From Burkholderiales bacterium (GTDB lineage Bacteria > Pseudomonadota > Gammaproteobacteria > Burkholderiales > Casimicrobiaceae), in NCBI GenBank assembly GCA_025935435.1, contig JAICVH010000123.1, positions 1-6,951 on the forward strand: a stretch of 6,951 bases of DNA, in the 5' to 3' direction. Within the stretch, counting starts at the first letter, position 1. Every line of letters starts with the position of its first letter. A program made the position numbers and the translations under genes. Below, in pieces: positions 1 through 5,763 of the stretch. The notes beneath the pieces are model-generated. The model had not been told where the DNA came from. It saw only the letters and a program-made list of their open reading frames with translations, and ran no database searches.

Positions 1-2
1 CC

Positions 3-347
3 GGCGGGCGGCACGACGATGGACGACGACGCTTGCCTGCGCATCTCCTGGATTTCGCGCATGGCGCGCTCGATGCCGACCTTCGTCGCCTCGGGATAGC
101 GTTCGATCGCCTCCGCGAGCGTCGGCGCATCGATGTCGAAGCTGATCGGCAGCGGTCCCATGTTCGTCATCAATTGGGCTTCGCCCTGGTAGACGGTGCG
201 CCGCAACGTGTCGGGCGTGCCGTCGGCCTTAACCGGGAGCAGCACGCGCAGCGTGCCGACCTTGCGATCCGTGTAGATCTCCTCGCGATAAAGCGACGCG
301 GGATCCATCGCTGCTTCGCTCGCGCGGGTGCCGGGTTCGGACGCCAT
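3..347 (-). CDS. Conserved protein of unknown function, 3' end cut off by the window
   Basis: 115 codons are visible, reading leftward off the window edge without a stop. The ATG at 347 is preceded by a good Shine-Dalgarno AAGGAA (353-358) at 5 bp spacing, which decides the start; Met14 is a possible but less supported alternative. The protein has no signal peptide or membrane segment, so it is probably cytoplasmic. A compact beta-rich part (about residues 18-72, beginning SLYREEIYTDRKVGTLR) is followed by a charged amphipathic helix (about 76-106, with EAIERYPEATKVGIERAMRE) and a short hydrophobic tail, SSSIVVPPA. The tail suggests that little is missing. I recall similar small 'cytoplasmic proteins' in Burkholderiales genomes but know no function for them. 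It is divergent from the LigD-polymerase gene and shares a 226-bp spacer with it. Codon pattern and the ribosome site make it a real gene; the role is unknown. Confidence 0.8.
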   Translation of the reverse strand, partial: MASEPGTRASEAAMDPASLYREEIYTDRKVGTLRVLLPVKADGTPDTLRRTVYQGEAQLMTNMGPLPISFDIDAPTLAEAIERYPEATKVGIERAMREIQEMRRQASSSIVVPPA

Positions 348-352
348 TTCGA

Positions 353-358
353 TTCCTT
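353..358 (-). promoter_or_regulatory. Ribosome binding site of the left-edge gene
   Basis: AAGGAA on the minus strand lies 5 bp before the ATG at 347. It is one of the clearest Shine-Dalgarno sequences in the window and favours this start over the internal Met14. Confidence 0.6.
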
Positions 359-379
359 GTCTGCGATTACAGGAAGCTT

Positions 380-403
380 GAAGCGTAATGGAATCAACGC
401 TTC
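380..403. promoter_or_regulatory. Dyad symmetry in the divergent spacer, possible operator
   Basis: GAAGCGT (380-386) and its perfect reverse complement ACGCTTC (397-403) are separated by 10 bp, AATGGAATCA. The dyad lies 33-56 bp upstream of the leftward gene's start, where a promoter would be expected. A minus-strand TTGATT sits inside it, and a TGTAAT lies further on, but their 20-bp spacing is too long for a convincing sigma-70 promoter. Another GAAGC lies next to the left arm (373-377). The geometry would suit a dimeric repressor; no regulator gene lies nearby. The remainder of the 348-573 spacer shows no ORF or RNA gene I can support. Confidence 0.3.
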
Positions 404-573
404 GGCGGCAACATCGGTGAGATTGCGGGCGCGGCAATTTGTTCACGCCGCATCCGGTAAAGCTTGCGCGGCCAATCGGGCCTCTGCCATGCAAGTCGCT
501 GAAAACACGCAGCCTTGCCGCGTGGTACGCCGCTTGCGCCACGTCTTGATCGGCTTTTCGAGGACTCGGGAAC

Positions 574-1482
574 ATGGCGCACTTGCGAACGACGACGCGC
601 ACGCCGGCGCAGCCGGCACCGCTCGTCGCGGGGATCGCGATCAGCCATCCCGAGCGCCCGATCGTGCAGGCGCCCGGGCACACGAAACTCGACGTCGTTC
701 GTTATCACGAGCGGATCGGTGCGTGGTTGCTACCGCACGTTGCGCCGCGGCCGATTGCCGTCGTCAAGTGCATGGACGGTCGCTTCGACGATTGCTTTTT
801 CCAGAAGCACGGGCCGCGCGGCCGCGGCGACGACGAAGAGTCGCCGCCGTTCATGCGTATCGCCGATGTCGCCGACGTGGTGCGCGCGGTACAGAACGGC
901 AGCTACGAATTTCACACGTGGGGTGCGAGCTTCCCGCGCCTCGAGCGGCCCGATCGGATCACGCTCGATCTCGACCCCGACACGGAACTGCCTTGGCCGC
1001 GGATGCAGGACGCGCTTGCCAGCGTGCGCGCGCTGCTCGATCGTCTTACGCTCCGCGCTTTCGTCAAGACCACCGGAGGCAAGGGCTTGCACGTCGTCGT
1101 GCCGATCACCCGCCGGCACACGTGGGCGGAAGCGAAAGCCTTCGCGCGCGGCATCGCCGAGCGGCTCGCCGGCGACGATCCCGCGCTGTTCACGGCGACC
1201 GTCAGCAAGGACGCACGCGTCGGCCGCGTCTACGTCGATTACCTGCGCAATGCGGAAGGCGCTACCGCGGTCGCCGCGTACTCGCTGCGGGCGCGCGCCG
1301 GGCTGCCGGTGTCGATGCCGATCGACTGGAGCGAACTTGGCGCGGGCGACATCCGCGGCCGCAACTACAGCATCGATAACGCCGAAGCGACGATTGCCCA
1401 ACGGCGTGCGGATCCGTGGGCGGATTACGACCGCTCGCGCCAGACGATCTCTGGCGCCATGCGCCGCGCGCTCGGAATCTGA
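574..1482 (+). CDS. Stand-alone LigD-type primase-polymerase domain protein (NHEJ polymerase)
   Basis: This 302-residue protein matches the polymerase module of DNA ligase D (archaeo-eukaryotic primase fold), which fills gaps and adds nucleotides, often ribonucleotides, at double-strand breaks in Ku-dependent end joining. Visible family motifs are CFFQKH (74-79), EFHTWGA (112-118), the metal-binding pair in DLDPD (Asp132, Asp134), TTGGKGLHVVVP (166-177, phosphate/nucleotide binding) and a third metal Asp in VYVDYLRN (Asp222). All catalytic residues are present, so it should be active. It consists of this domain only: the ligase and phosphoesterase domains found in full LigD are absent, and the roughly 300-residue length equals the isolated domain. 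The start is an ATG after a moderate GAGGA (560-564) at 9 bp spacing. No ku or ligase gene is in the window. It converges on the hydrolase gene. The family assignment is firm; a role in end joining is inferred. Confidence 0.93.
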   Translation: MAHLRTTTRTPAQPAPLVAGIAISHPERPIVQAPGHTKLDVVRYHERIGAWLLPHVAPRPIAVVKCMDGRFDDCFFQKHGPRGRGDDEESPPFMRIADVADVVRAVQNGSYEFHTWGASFPRLERPDRITLDLDPDTELPWPRMQDALASVRALLDRLTLRAFVKTTGGKGLHVVVPITRRHTWAEAKAFARGIAERLAGDDPALFTATVSKDARVGRVYVDYLRNAEGATAVAAYSLRARAGLPVSMPIDWSELGAGDIRGRNYSIDNAEATIAQRRADPWADYDRSRQTISGAMRRALGI

Positions 1483-1515
1483 CGCGAACGCTCGCGAAGC
1501 CGCCGTTCAGCGGCG
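1483..1515. terminator. Short hairpins between two convergent genes, weak terminator candidate
   Basis: The polymerase and hydrolase stop codons are 24 bp apart. Two small inverted repeats lie here: CGCGA (1483-1487) with TCGCG (1492-1496) around a 4-base loop, and CGCCG (1501-1505) with CGGCG (1511-1515), which spans the hydrolase stop. Neither is followed by a T-run on either strand, so intrinsic termination is uncertain and Rho-dependent ending is as likely. Confidence 0.25.
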
Positions 1516-2277
1516 CAGGAAATTCTCGATGCTGGTCGCGAGGGCGACCGGTGTTTCGTACGTCGGGTAGTGACCCGCGTTCGCCATCACCTCGAGTTCG
1601 CAGTCCGGATAGCAATCGAGGAACGTCGCCTGCATGACTGTCGTCGTCAGTGCAGGGTCGTGCTCGCCGACGATGACTTTTACGGGCACCCGAATCCCCC
1701 GGATGGCCGCGCTGAAATCCGTCTTCGCCCACGCCGTCAGGTACGCGGCGAACGCATCGCGCGACGCATTCGCGAGCGAGTAATCGACGATGTGCCGTAT
1801 CCAGACCGGCGACAGCCGATTGCCGGTCGTGTAATCGATGATCGCAAAACGATTCTGCGCGCTGTCGGCGGCCCCGCTGAAGAGCGCCCAGCCGGTCTCG
1901 TCGAACGGAACGCCCGACGCGGGCACCGGCGTCACGGCCACGAGCTTACGCACACGCTCGCGCGCCATGCTGAGCACGCGTTGCGCGGCCATGCCGCCCA
2001 TCGAATGGCCGACCAGGCTGAATTCGCGCATGCCGAGATGATCGGCGAGCGCGATCGTGTCCGAGGCGATCTCGTCGATCGTGTACGCGCCGCCTGCGTC
2101 GCGCATTCCGCCGTAACCGCGGTAGTCGATGAACGCGTACGTGAATTCGTCCGTCGTCAGTGCGGGTTCCATCGACGCGAATGCGTGACCGTCGCCGAAC
2201 CAGCCATGCAGGACGAGCACGGCGTGCGGCCCCCGTCCCACCACATGGTGACTGTTCGGCGACCGCGTGGACGTCAT
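1507..2277 (-). CDS. Alpha/beta hydrolase fold enzyme
   Basis: This 256-residue protein is of typical length for the alpha/beta hydrolase superfamily (esterases, lactonases, C-C bond hydrolases and relatives). An oxyanion-hole HGW (24-26) follows the first strand VLVLHG. The nucleophile elbow is GHSMGG with Ser92, the acid is Asp207 in GEHDPA, and the catalytic histidine is His236 in NAGHYP. The triad is complete, and residues about 120-180 form the cap. There is no signal peptide, so it acts in the cytoplasm. The ATG at 2277 overlaps the binding-protein stop by four bases (ATGA), which implies translational coupling; a longer in-frame reading back to 3276 only shadows the binding-protein gene. 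As the last gene of the run that includes a P450, it could hydrolyse an ester or lactone of the same substrate; this is inferred. The substrate cannot be read from the sequence. Confidence 0.9.
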   Translation of the reverse strand: MTSTRSPNSHHVVGRGPHAVLVLHGWFGDGHAFASMEPALTTDEFTYAFIDYRGYGGMRDAGGAYTIDEIASDTIALADHLGMREFSLVGHSMGGMAAQRVLSMARERVRKLVAVTPVPASGVPFDETGWALFSGAADSAQNRFAIIDYTTGNRLSPVWIRHIVDYSLANASRDAFAAYLTAWAKTDFSAAIRGIRVPVKVIVGEHDPALTTTVMQATFLDCYPDCELEVMANAGHYPTYETPVALATSIENFLRR

Positions 2278-3425
2278 GGCTGCAACACCCACTTGCCGCC
2301 CTGGATGCGCACCATGACGCGCGCCCGCGAATCGAGCCCGAGATGATCCGACGCGCTCATGTTGACGACGCCGTTGGTGACGGACAGGTTCTTCGTCGCC
2401 TCGATCGCGTCTCGAAGCGCGCGACGGAATTCCGCGGTGCCCGGTTGCGCAGCCTTCAGCGCGACGGGGATCGCGTGCATCAGCTCCGCGCAGGCGTCCC
2501 ATGTGTACGAGCCGAACGCCGAGACGCTGCCTGCACCCTGCGCGCCTTCGTAAAGCTTGATGTACTGCAGCGCCTGTTGCTTGGCGGGGTGCGAATCGGG
2601 GAGCTGGCTCGCGACGATGACGGGGCTCGCTGGCACGTACGCACCTTCGACATCCTTGCCGCCCACGCGCAGGAAATCGTTGTTCGCGACGCCGTGGTTG
2701 AAGTAGACGTGGCCCTTGTAGCCGCGCTCGGCCAGCGTCGTCGCCGGCAGCGCTGCAGGCGTGCCGGACGCACCGATGACGATCGCATCCGGTTTCGCGG
2801 CGAGGAGCTTCAACACCTGGCCGACGACGCTCGTGTCCTTGGGCGAGAAGCGCTCGTTCGCGACGAGCGGAATCTTGCGTGTTGCGGCTGCCTTGTCGAT
2901 CTCCGCGAAGAACGCCTCGCCGAGCGCGTCGGAGAACCCCACGTAGCCAAGCGTCTTGACTCCCGCCGCCGCGGCGTGCTCGAGGATCGCGCCCGCCATC
3001 ATCACGTCGGTCTGCGGTGTCTTGAACGACCACGCGCGTTTCGCGTCGACCGGCTCGATGATGCGCACGGACGACGCGAGCGAGATCGTCGGCGTCTGCG
3101 CGTCGGCGAAGACGTCCAGCATCGCGAGCGAATTGGGTGTCGTCGTCGACCCGATGATCGCGTCGACCCGTGATTCGCCGATCAGCTTGCGCGTGTTCTG
3201 CACGGCGGTCGTCGTGTCGGACGCATCGTCCAGCACGATGTATTCGACGGTCTTGCCGCCGGCTTCCTTCGGGCACAGCGCAATCGTGTTGCGTTCCGGA
3301 ATGCCGAGCGACGCGGCGGGTCCGGTCGCCGAAACGGTGACGCCGATCTTCACTTGAGCCTGCGCGATCGCGGCGAGCGAAAGCGCGGCGAGTGCGACGG
3401 CGCCGGCGGTGAGTCCGCGGTGCAT
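2274..3425 (-). CDS. ABC transporter periplasmic substrate-binding protein, branched-chain amino acid (LivJ/Peripla_BP_6) type
   Basis: This 383-residue protein captures a ligand in the periplasm for a high-affinity ABC importer. A Sec signal peptide covers residues 1-23 (His-Arg n-region, Ala/Leu-rich core, cleavage after AQA23). It has no lipobox, so the mature protein is soluble. The mature start QVKIGVTVSATGPAASLG is the usual first strand and ligand loop of the family; YIVLDDASDTTTAV (62-75) and AIIGSTTTPNSLAM (89-102) are further family landmarks, with Ser/Thr residues where ligands bind. AGG at 55-57 is shorter than the common AVDEINAAGG segment. The start at 3425 is chosen for its Shine-Dalgarno AGGGGG (3431-3436) at 5 bp and for the clean signal peptide; an in-frame ATG at 3449 would add eight residues. 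No permease or ATPase gene is adjacent. Members bind amino acids, amides or aromatic acids; the ligand here is unknown. Confidence 0.92.
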   Translation of the reverse strand: MHRGLTAGAVALAALSLAAIAQAQVKIGVTVSATGPAASLGIPERNTIALCPKEAGGKTVEYIVLDDASDTTTAVQNTRKLIGESRVDAIIGSTTTPNSLAMLDVFADAQTPTISLASSVRIIEPVDAKRAWSFKTPQTDVMMAGAILEHAAAAGVKTLGYVGFSDALGEAFFAEIDKAAATRKIPLVANERFSPKDTSVVGQVLKLLAAKPDAIVIGASGTPAALPATTLAERGYKGHVYFNHGVANNDFLRVGGKDVEGAYVPASPVIVASQLPDSHPAKQQALQYIKLYEGAQGAGSVSAFGSYTWDACAELMHAIPVALKAAQPGTAEFRRALRDAIEATKNLSVTNGVVNMSASDHLGLDSRARVMVRIQGGKWVLQP

Positions 3426-3430
3426 GAAAT

Positions 3431-3436
3431 CCCCCT
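3431..3436 (-). promoter_or_regulatory. Ribosome binding site of the binding-protein gene
   Basis: AGGGGG on the minus strand lies 5 bp before the ATG at 3425. It sits between that ATG and the upstream in-frame ATG at 3449, so it selects the downstream start. Confidence 0.65.
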
Positions 3437-3454
3437 GATTGACGGTCATGGCTT

Positions 3455-3477
3455 GCGCCGGAGGCGCCCGGCGGCGC
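3455..3477. other. GC-rich inverted repeats in the P450/binding-protein gap
   Basis: Within the 55-bp gap, GCGCCG (3455-3460) pairs with CGGCGC (3472-3477), and a competing shorter stem is GCGCC (3455-3459) with GGCGC (3463-3467). There is no following T-run, so this is not a standard terminator. A hairpin here could stabilise or partly separate the downstream mRNA, as happens before highly expressed binding-protein genes. That role is inferred. Confidence 0.3.
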
Positions 3478-3480
3478 TCA

Positions 3481-4704
3481 TCATACGACGGCAGGCAGGT
3501 GCAGGAAGCCGCGAAAGCGCGCGCGCCCGCCGCGCACCGGCGCGCCATCCAGCGCGTAGTCGGGGAAGCGCGCGATGAAGCGCGATAGCGCGACGCGTCC
3601 CTCGAGCCGCGCGAGATTCAGGCCCGCGCAGGTATGGATGCCGAAGCCGAACGCGACGTGCCGGTTGGGCGTGCGGCCGACGTCGAGTCGATCGGGATCT
3701 TGAAACTGGGCCGGGTCGCGGTTCGCCGCGCCGATGCAAAGCGTGACGCGCGCATGGGCGGGTAGCTTCACGCCACCGACTTCACATGCGCGCGTCGAAA
3801 TCCGGTTGCCGAGCTGATTGGAACTCTCGAAACGCAGGAATTCCTCGACCGCGGTTTGAATGAGCGCGGGCTCACGGAGCAGGCGTTGTCGCGCTTCGGG
3901 CCATTCGGTCAGCGCATGCAGCGCGTTGCCGATCAGGTTCGTCGTGGTCTCGTGACCCGCGTTCAGCAGGAAGATGCACTGGTGGACGAGCTCGGTTTCG
4001 GTCAGGCGATCGTCACCGCTGTCGCCTGCGATCAGCCGCGTGAGCACGTCGGTGTCCGGGTCGCGCGGCTGTGCGCGGCGTTCTGCGGCGAGCGTTCGCA
4101 GATAAGCGGACATCTCGACGACAGCCTGATTGCCTGCGGACGCGCGTGCAGGCGTCAGCACCGGCTCGAGCGCACCGAGAATCGCGAGCGACCAGCCGCG
4201 CAGCGGACCGCGCTCGTCATGCGGTACACCGAGCAGGTTGCCGATGATCTCGACCGGAATCGCACCGGCGTATTCGTCGATCAGATCGACCCGCCGGCGG
4301 GCCGCGAGGCGGTCGAGCAGGCGGTCGACGAGCGCGACCAGTCCCGGTTCCATCGCCGCGATATGCCGCTGCGACAGCGCACCGACGATCGCGCGTCTTA
4401 CGCGTGTGTGCAGCGGCGGATCGTTGAACACGAGGCTCGTCGTGTGATGCTCGTAGAGCGGCGTGTCGCCGTATTTGGGGCCGAACTCACGTTGCTTGTC
4501 CGAACTCCATGTGACCGGATCGCGGTACACCGGCAGGATGTCGTCGTAGCGAGTGAGAAACCACGAGCCGTCGGGCATCGGCTTGACCGGCGCGTGCTCG
4601 CGCAAAGCGCGGTAATACGGATAGGGATTCGCGAAAAAATCAGCGGGCAGGTTCGCGAGGTCGAACTTAGCCGCGCGTTCGGCGTCGGCGCGCGCGTCCG
4701 GCAT
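3481..4704 (-). CDS. Cytochrome P450 monooxygenase (bacterial class I type)
   Basis: This 407-residue protein has the length of soluble bacterial P450s, which insert one oxygen atom into an organic substrate using electrons passed from a ferredoxin and reductase. Signature elements are all present: C-helix HTRVRR (99-104, heme propionate contact), I-helix AGHETT (249-254) with the acid-threonine pair for oxygen activation, K-helix ExxR as Glu288-Arg291 in EEFLR, and the heme loop FGFGIHTCAG (352-361) with Cys359 as axial ligand. It has no membrane anchor, so it is cytoplasmic. The N-terminus shows the usual NPYPYYRALRE stretch (26-36). Its ATG is only 2 bp after the cyclase stop and lacks an obvious ribosome site, so translation is probably coupled to the cyclase. 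No ferredoxin or reductase gene is in the window. The family number and substrate cannot be assigned by eye. Confidence 0.96.
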   Translation of the reverse strand: MPDARADAERAAKFDLANLPADFFANPYPYYRALREHAPVKPMPDGSWFLTRYDDILPVYRDPVTWSSDKQREFGPKYGDTPLYEHHTTSLVFNDPPLHTRVRRAIVGALSQRHIAAMEPGLVALVDRLLDRLAARRRVDLIDEYAGAIPVEIIGNLLGVPHDERGPLRGWSLAILGALEPVLTPARASAGNQAVVEMSAYLRTLAAERRAQPRDPDTDVLTRLIAGDSGDDRLTETELVHQCIFLLNAGHETTTNLIGNALHALTEWPEARQRLLREPALIQTAVEEFLRFESSNQLGNRISTRACEVGGVKLPAHARVTLCIGAANRDPAQFQDPDRLDVGRTPNRHVAFGFGIHTCAGLNLARLEGRVALSRFIARFPDYALDGAPVRGGRARFRGFLHLPAVV

Positions 4705-4706
4705 CG

Positions 4707-5597
4707 TCAGCCGCCGCAGAAGAACTCGACCGTCTCCGTCGGATCCTTCGCGTACGCATGGCCGAAGCTGATGCGGCCGTGCTTGCGCAGGATGAACTCC
4801 TCGCGCCGCAGCGGAATTTCCGGCTCGTCGACGATCGTCAGGAACGTGCCGTTCGAGCTGTGATCGACGAGGACGAAACGATCGCGCCGTCGCTCGATGT
4901 GCGCGTGCATCCGCGATGCGAGGCGGTCGGCGATCACGAGGTCGTTCTGCGCATCGCGCCCGAGCGCCACCAGCGCCTGCCGGTCGCCGAGCAGGATCTC
5001 CCGATCACCGTGGCGAAGCCGCAGTTGCGTCGACGGCGCCATGATGCGAGTGGACAGCGTGGTCAAGTCGTCGGCCGAGTCCTGCCACAGCAGTTCGTAG
5101 ACGCTCATGTCGCGAAGCTTGCCTTTCACGGTGAGCGCCGTCACCTCGCGCGTGCGCATCCGCAACCATGGAGACAGCGCCGACATCGTGGCAGCCGACG
5201 TGATGATCTGCATGCCGTGCGCAACGCCGACCAGGCGCGCCGCGATGTTGACCGAATCTCCGAAGACATCGCCGTCGGCTGCCTCGATGGCGGGGCCGAA
5301 ATGAAAACCGACGCGTATCGCGAGGCGCTGGGTCTCTACGGCCGGCTCGGCCGCGACGCGCGCCTGCATTTCGGCCGCGGCAACGGCGCCGTCGTCAGCA
5401 GCGGGAAACACGGCAAGCACCTCGTCTCCGATCGTCTTGACGACGCGGCCATGATTACCCATGCATGCATCGCGAACCAGCCCGAGGCAGCGGCTGATTG
5501 CCGCGAGCGCCCGCTCGTCGCCGAGCGATTCGTAGAGTCGGGTGCTCCCGCTCACGTCGGCGAACAGCACGGCGATTTCGGACGAGGCGGTGGTCAT
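4707..5597 (-). CDS. Class III adenylate cyclase with C-terminal FHA domain
   Basis: This 296-residue cytosolic protein has two domains. Residues about 7-170 form a class III cyclase domain: metal aspartates Asp14 (FADVSGST) and Asp58 (KTIGDE), substrate-specifying Lys54 and Asp110 (GDVFGDSVN), and transition-state residues Asn117 and Arg121 (VNIAARL). The Lys/Asp pair predicts ATP as substrate, so cAMP as product. Residues about 192-285 form an FHA domain, a phospho-threonine reader, with Gly213-Arg214, Ser228 and His231 (SRMH) and Asn249-Gly250 (SSNGTF), all conserved. The start at 5597 begins just before the first cyclase strand; the frame is open upstream to 5840, but that part runs through the promoter region and reads like noncoding sequence. 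No clear ribosome site precedes the ATG. It heads the P450 run and is divergent from the FecR/sensor operon. No Ser/Thr kinase is nearby to make its FHA ligand. Confidence 0.93.
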   Translation of the reverse strand: MTTASSEIAVLFADVSGSTRLYESLGDERALAAISRCLGLVRDACMGNHGRVVKTIGDEVLAVFPAADDGAVAAAEMQARVAAEPAVETQRLAIRVGFHFGPAIEAADGDVFGDSVNIAARLVGVAHGMQIITSAATMSALSPWLRMRTREVTALTVKGKLRDMSVYELLWQDSADDLTTLSTRIMAPSTQLRLRHGDREILLGDRQALVALGRDAQNDLVIADRLASRMHAHIERRRDRFVLVDHSSNGTFLTIVDEPEIPLRREEFILRKHGRISFGHAYAKDPTETVEFFCGG

Positions 5598-5623
5598 CGC
5601 GGCAAGTCGAAGCGAAGGGCCGC

Positions 5624-5629
5624 AGTATA
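5624..5629 (-). promoter_or_regulatory. Candidate -10 box for the cyclase operon
   Basis: TATACT on the minus strand matches the sigma-70 -10 consensus at 5 of 6 bases and lies 26 bp before the cyclase ATG, which would give a leader of about 20 bases. No good -35 box is seen at 16-18 bp, so an activator may be needed. Confidence 0.4.
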
Positions 5630-5635
5630 AGGTTC

Positions 5636-5658
5636 GGTCGGGTCGCCCAGCGCCGACC
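5636..5658. promoter_or_regulatory. Inverted repeat just upstream of the cyclase -10 box, possible operator
   Basis: GGTCGG (5636-5641) and CCGACC (5653-5658) are perfect inverted arms separated by 11 bp, and GGTCG is repeated in tandem at 5636-5645. The site occupies the -35 region of the leftward cyclase promoter, where a transcription factor could act. No regulator is known for it. Confidence 0.3.
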
Positions 5659-5702
5659 TTGCGGGGGTGTACAACGTAGCCTGCGGCAGCGGAGTATTCG
5701 CG

Positions 5703-5732
5703 TTGACCCGATTTGCCGGCAGCGCCTAGTAT
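5703..5732 (+). promoter_or_regulatory. Sigma-70-like promoter for the FecR/sensor operon
   Basis: TTGACC (5703-5708, 5 of 6 to consensus) and TAGTAT (5727-5732, 4 of 6) are 18 bp apart. Transcription would begin near 5739. The -10 box covers the in-frame ATG at 5731, so if the promoter is used, translation must begin at the ATG at 5764. Confidence 0.45.
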
Positions 5733-5763
5733 GAAGATCGTGTGTTGCAACGTGCTCACCGGG

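Noticed and set aside
33..1379. 448-codon open frame on the plus strand
   Set aside because: It overlaps both the left-edge gene (antisense) and the LigD polymerase in another frame; its product is Arg/Ala-rich low-complexity sequence without motifs, as expected of a GC-rich shadow.
515..1570. 351-codon open frame on the plus strand
   Set aside because: It is an out-of-frame shadow of the polymerase gene, rich in Arg and Ser, with no recognisable domain.
2160..3173. 337-codon plus-strand frame opposite the binding-protein gene
   Set aside because: It is antisense to two well-supported genes and has Arg-rich, motif-free content.
2278..3276. Hydrolase frame open far upstream, giving an apparent 589-residue protein
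   Set aside because: The extra 333 residues are a frame-shifted reading of the binding-protein gene and are Arg-rich; the hydrolase fold begins right after the ATG at 2277, so this is not a fusion.
3856..4863. 335-codon plus-strand frame opposite the P450
   Set aside because: It is antisense to a P450 with every signature motif and has no domain of its own.
4758..5630. 290-codon plus-strand frame opposite the cyclase gene
   Set aside because: It is antisense to a cyclase-FHA gene with complete catalytic residues; the product has no coherent motif.
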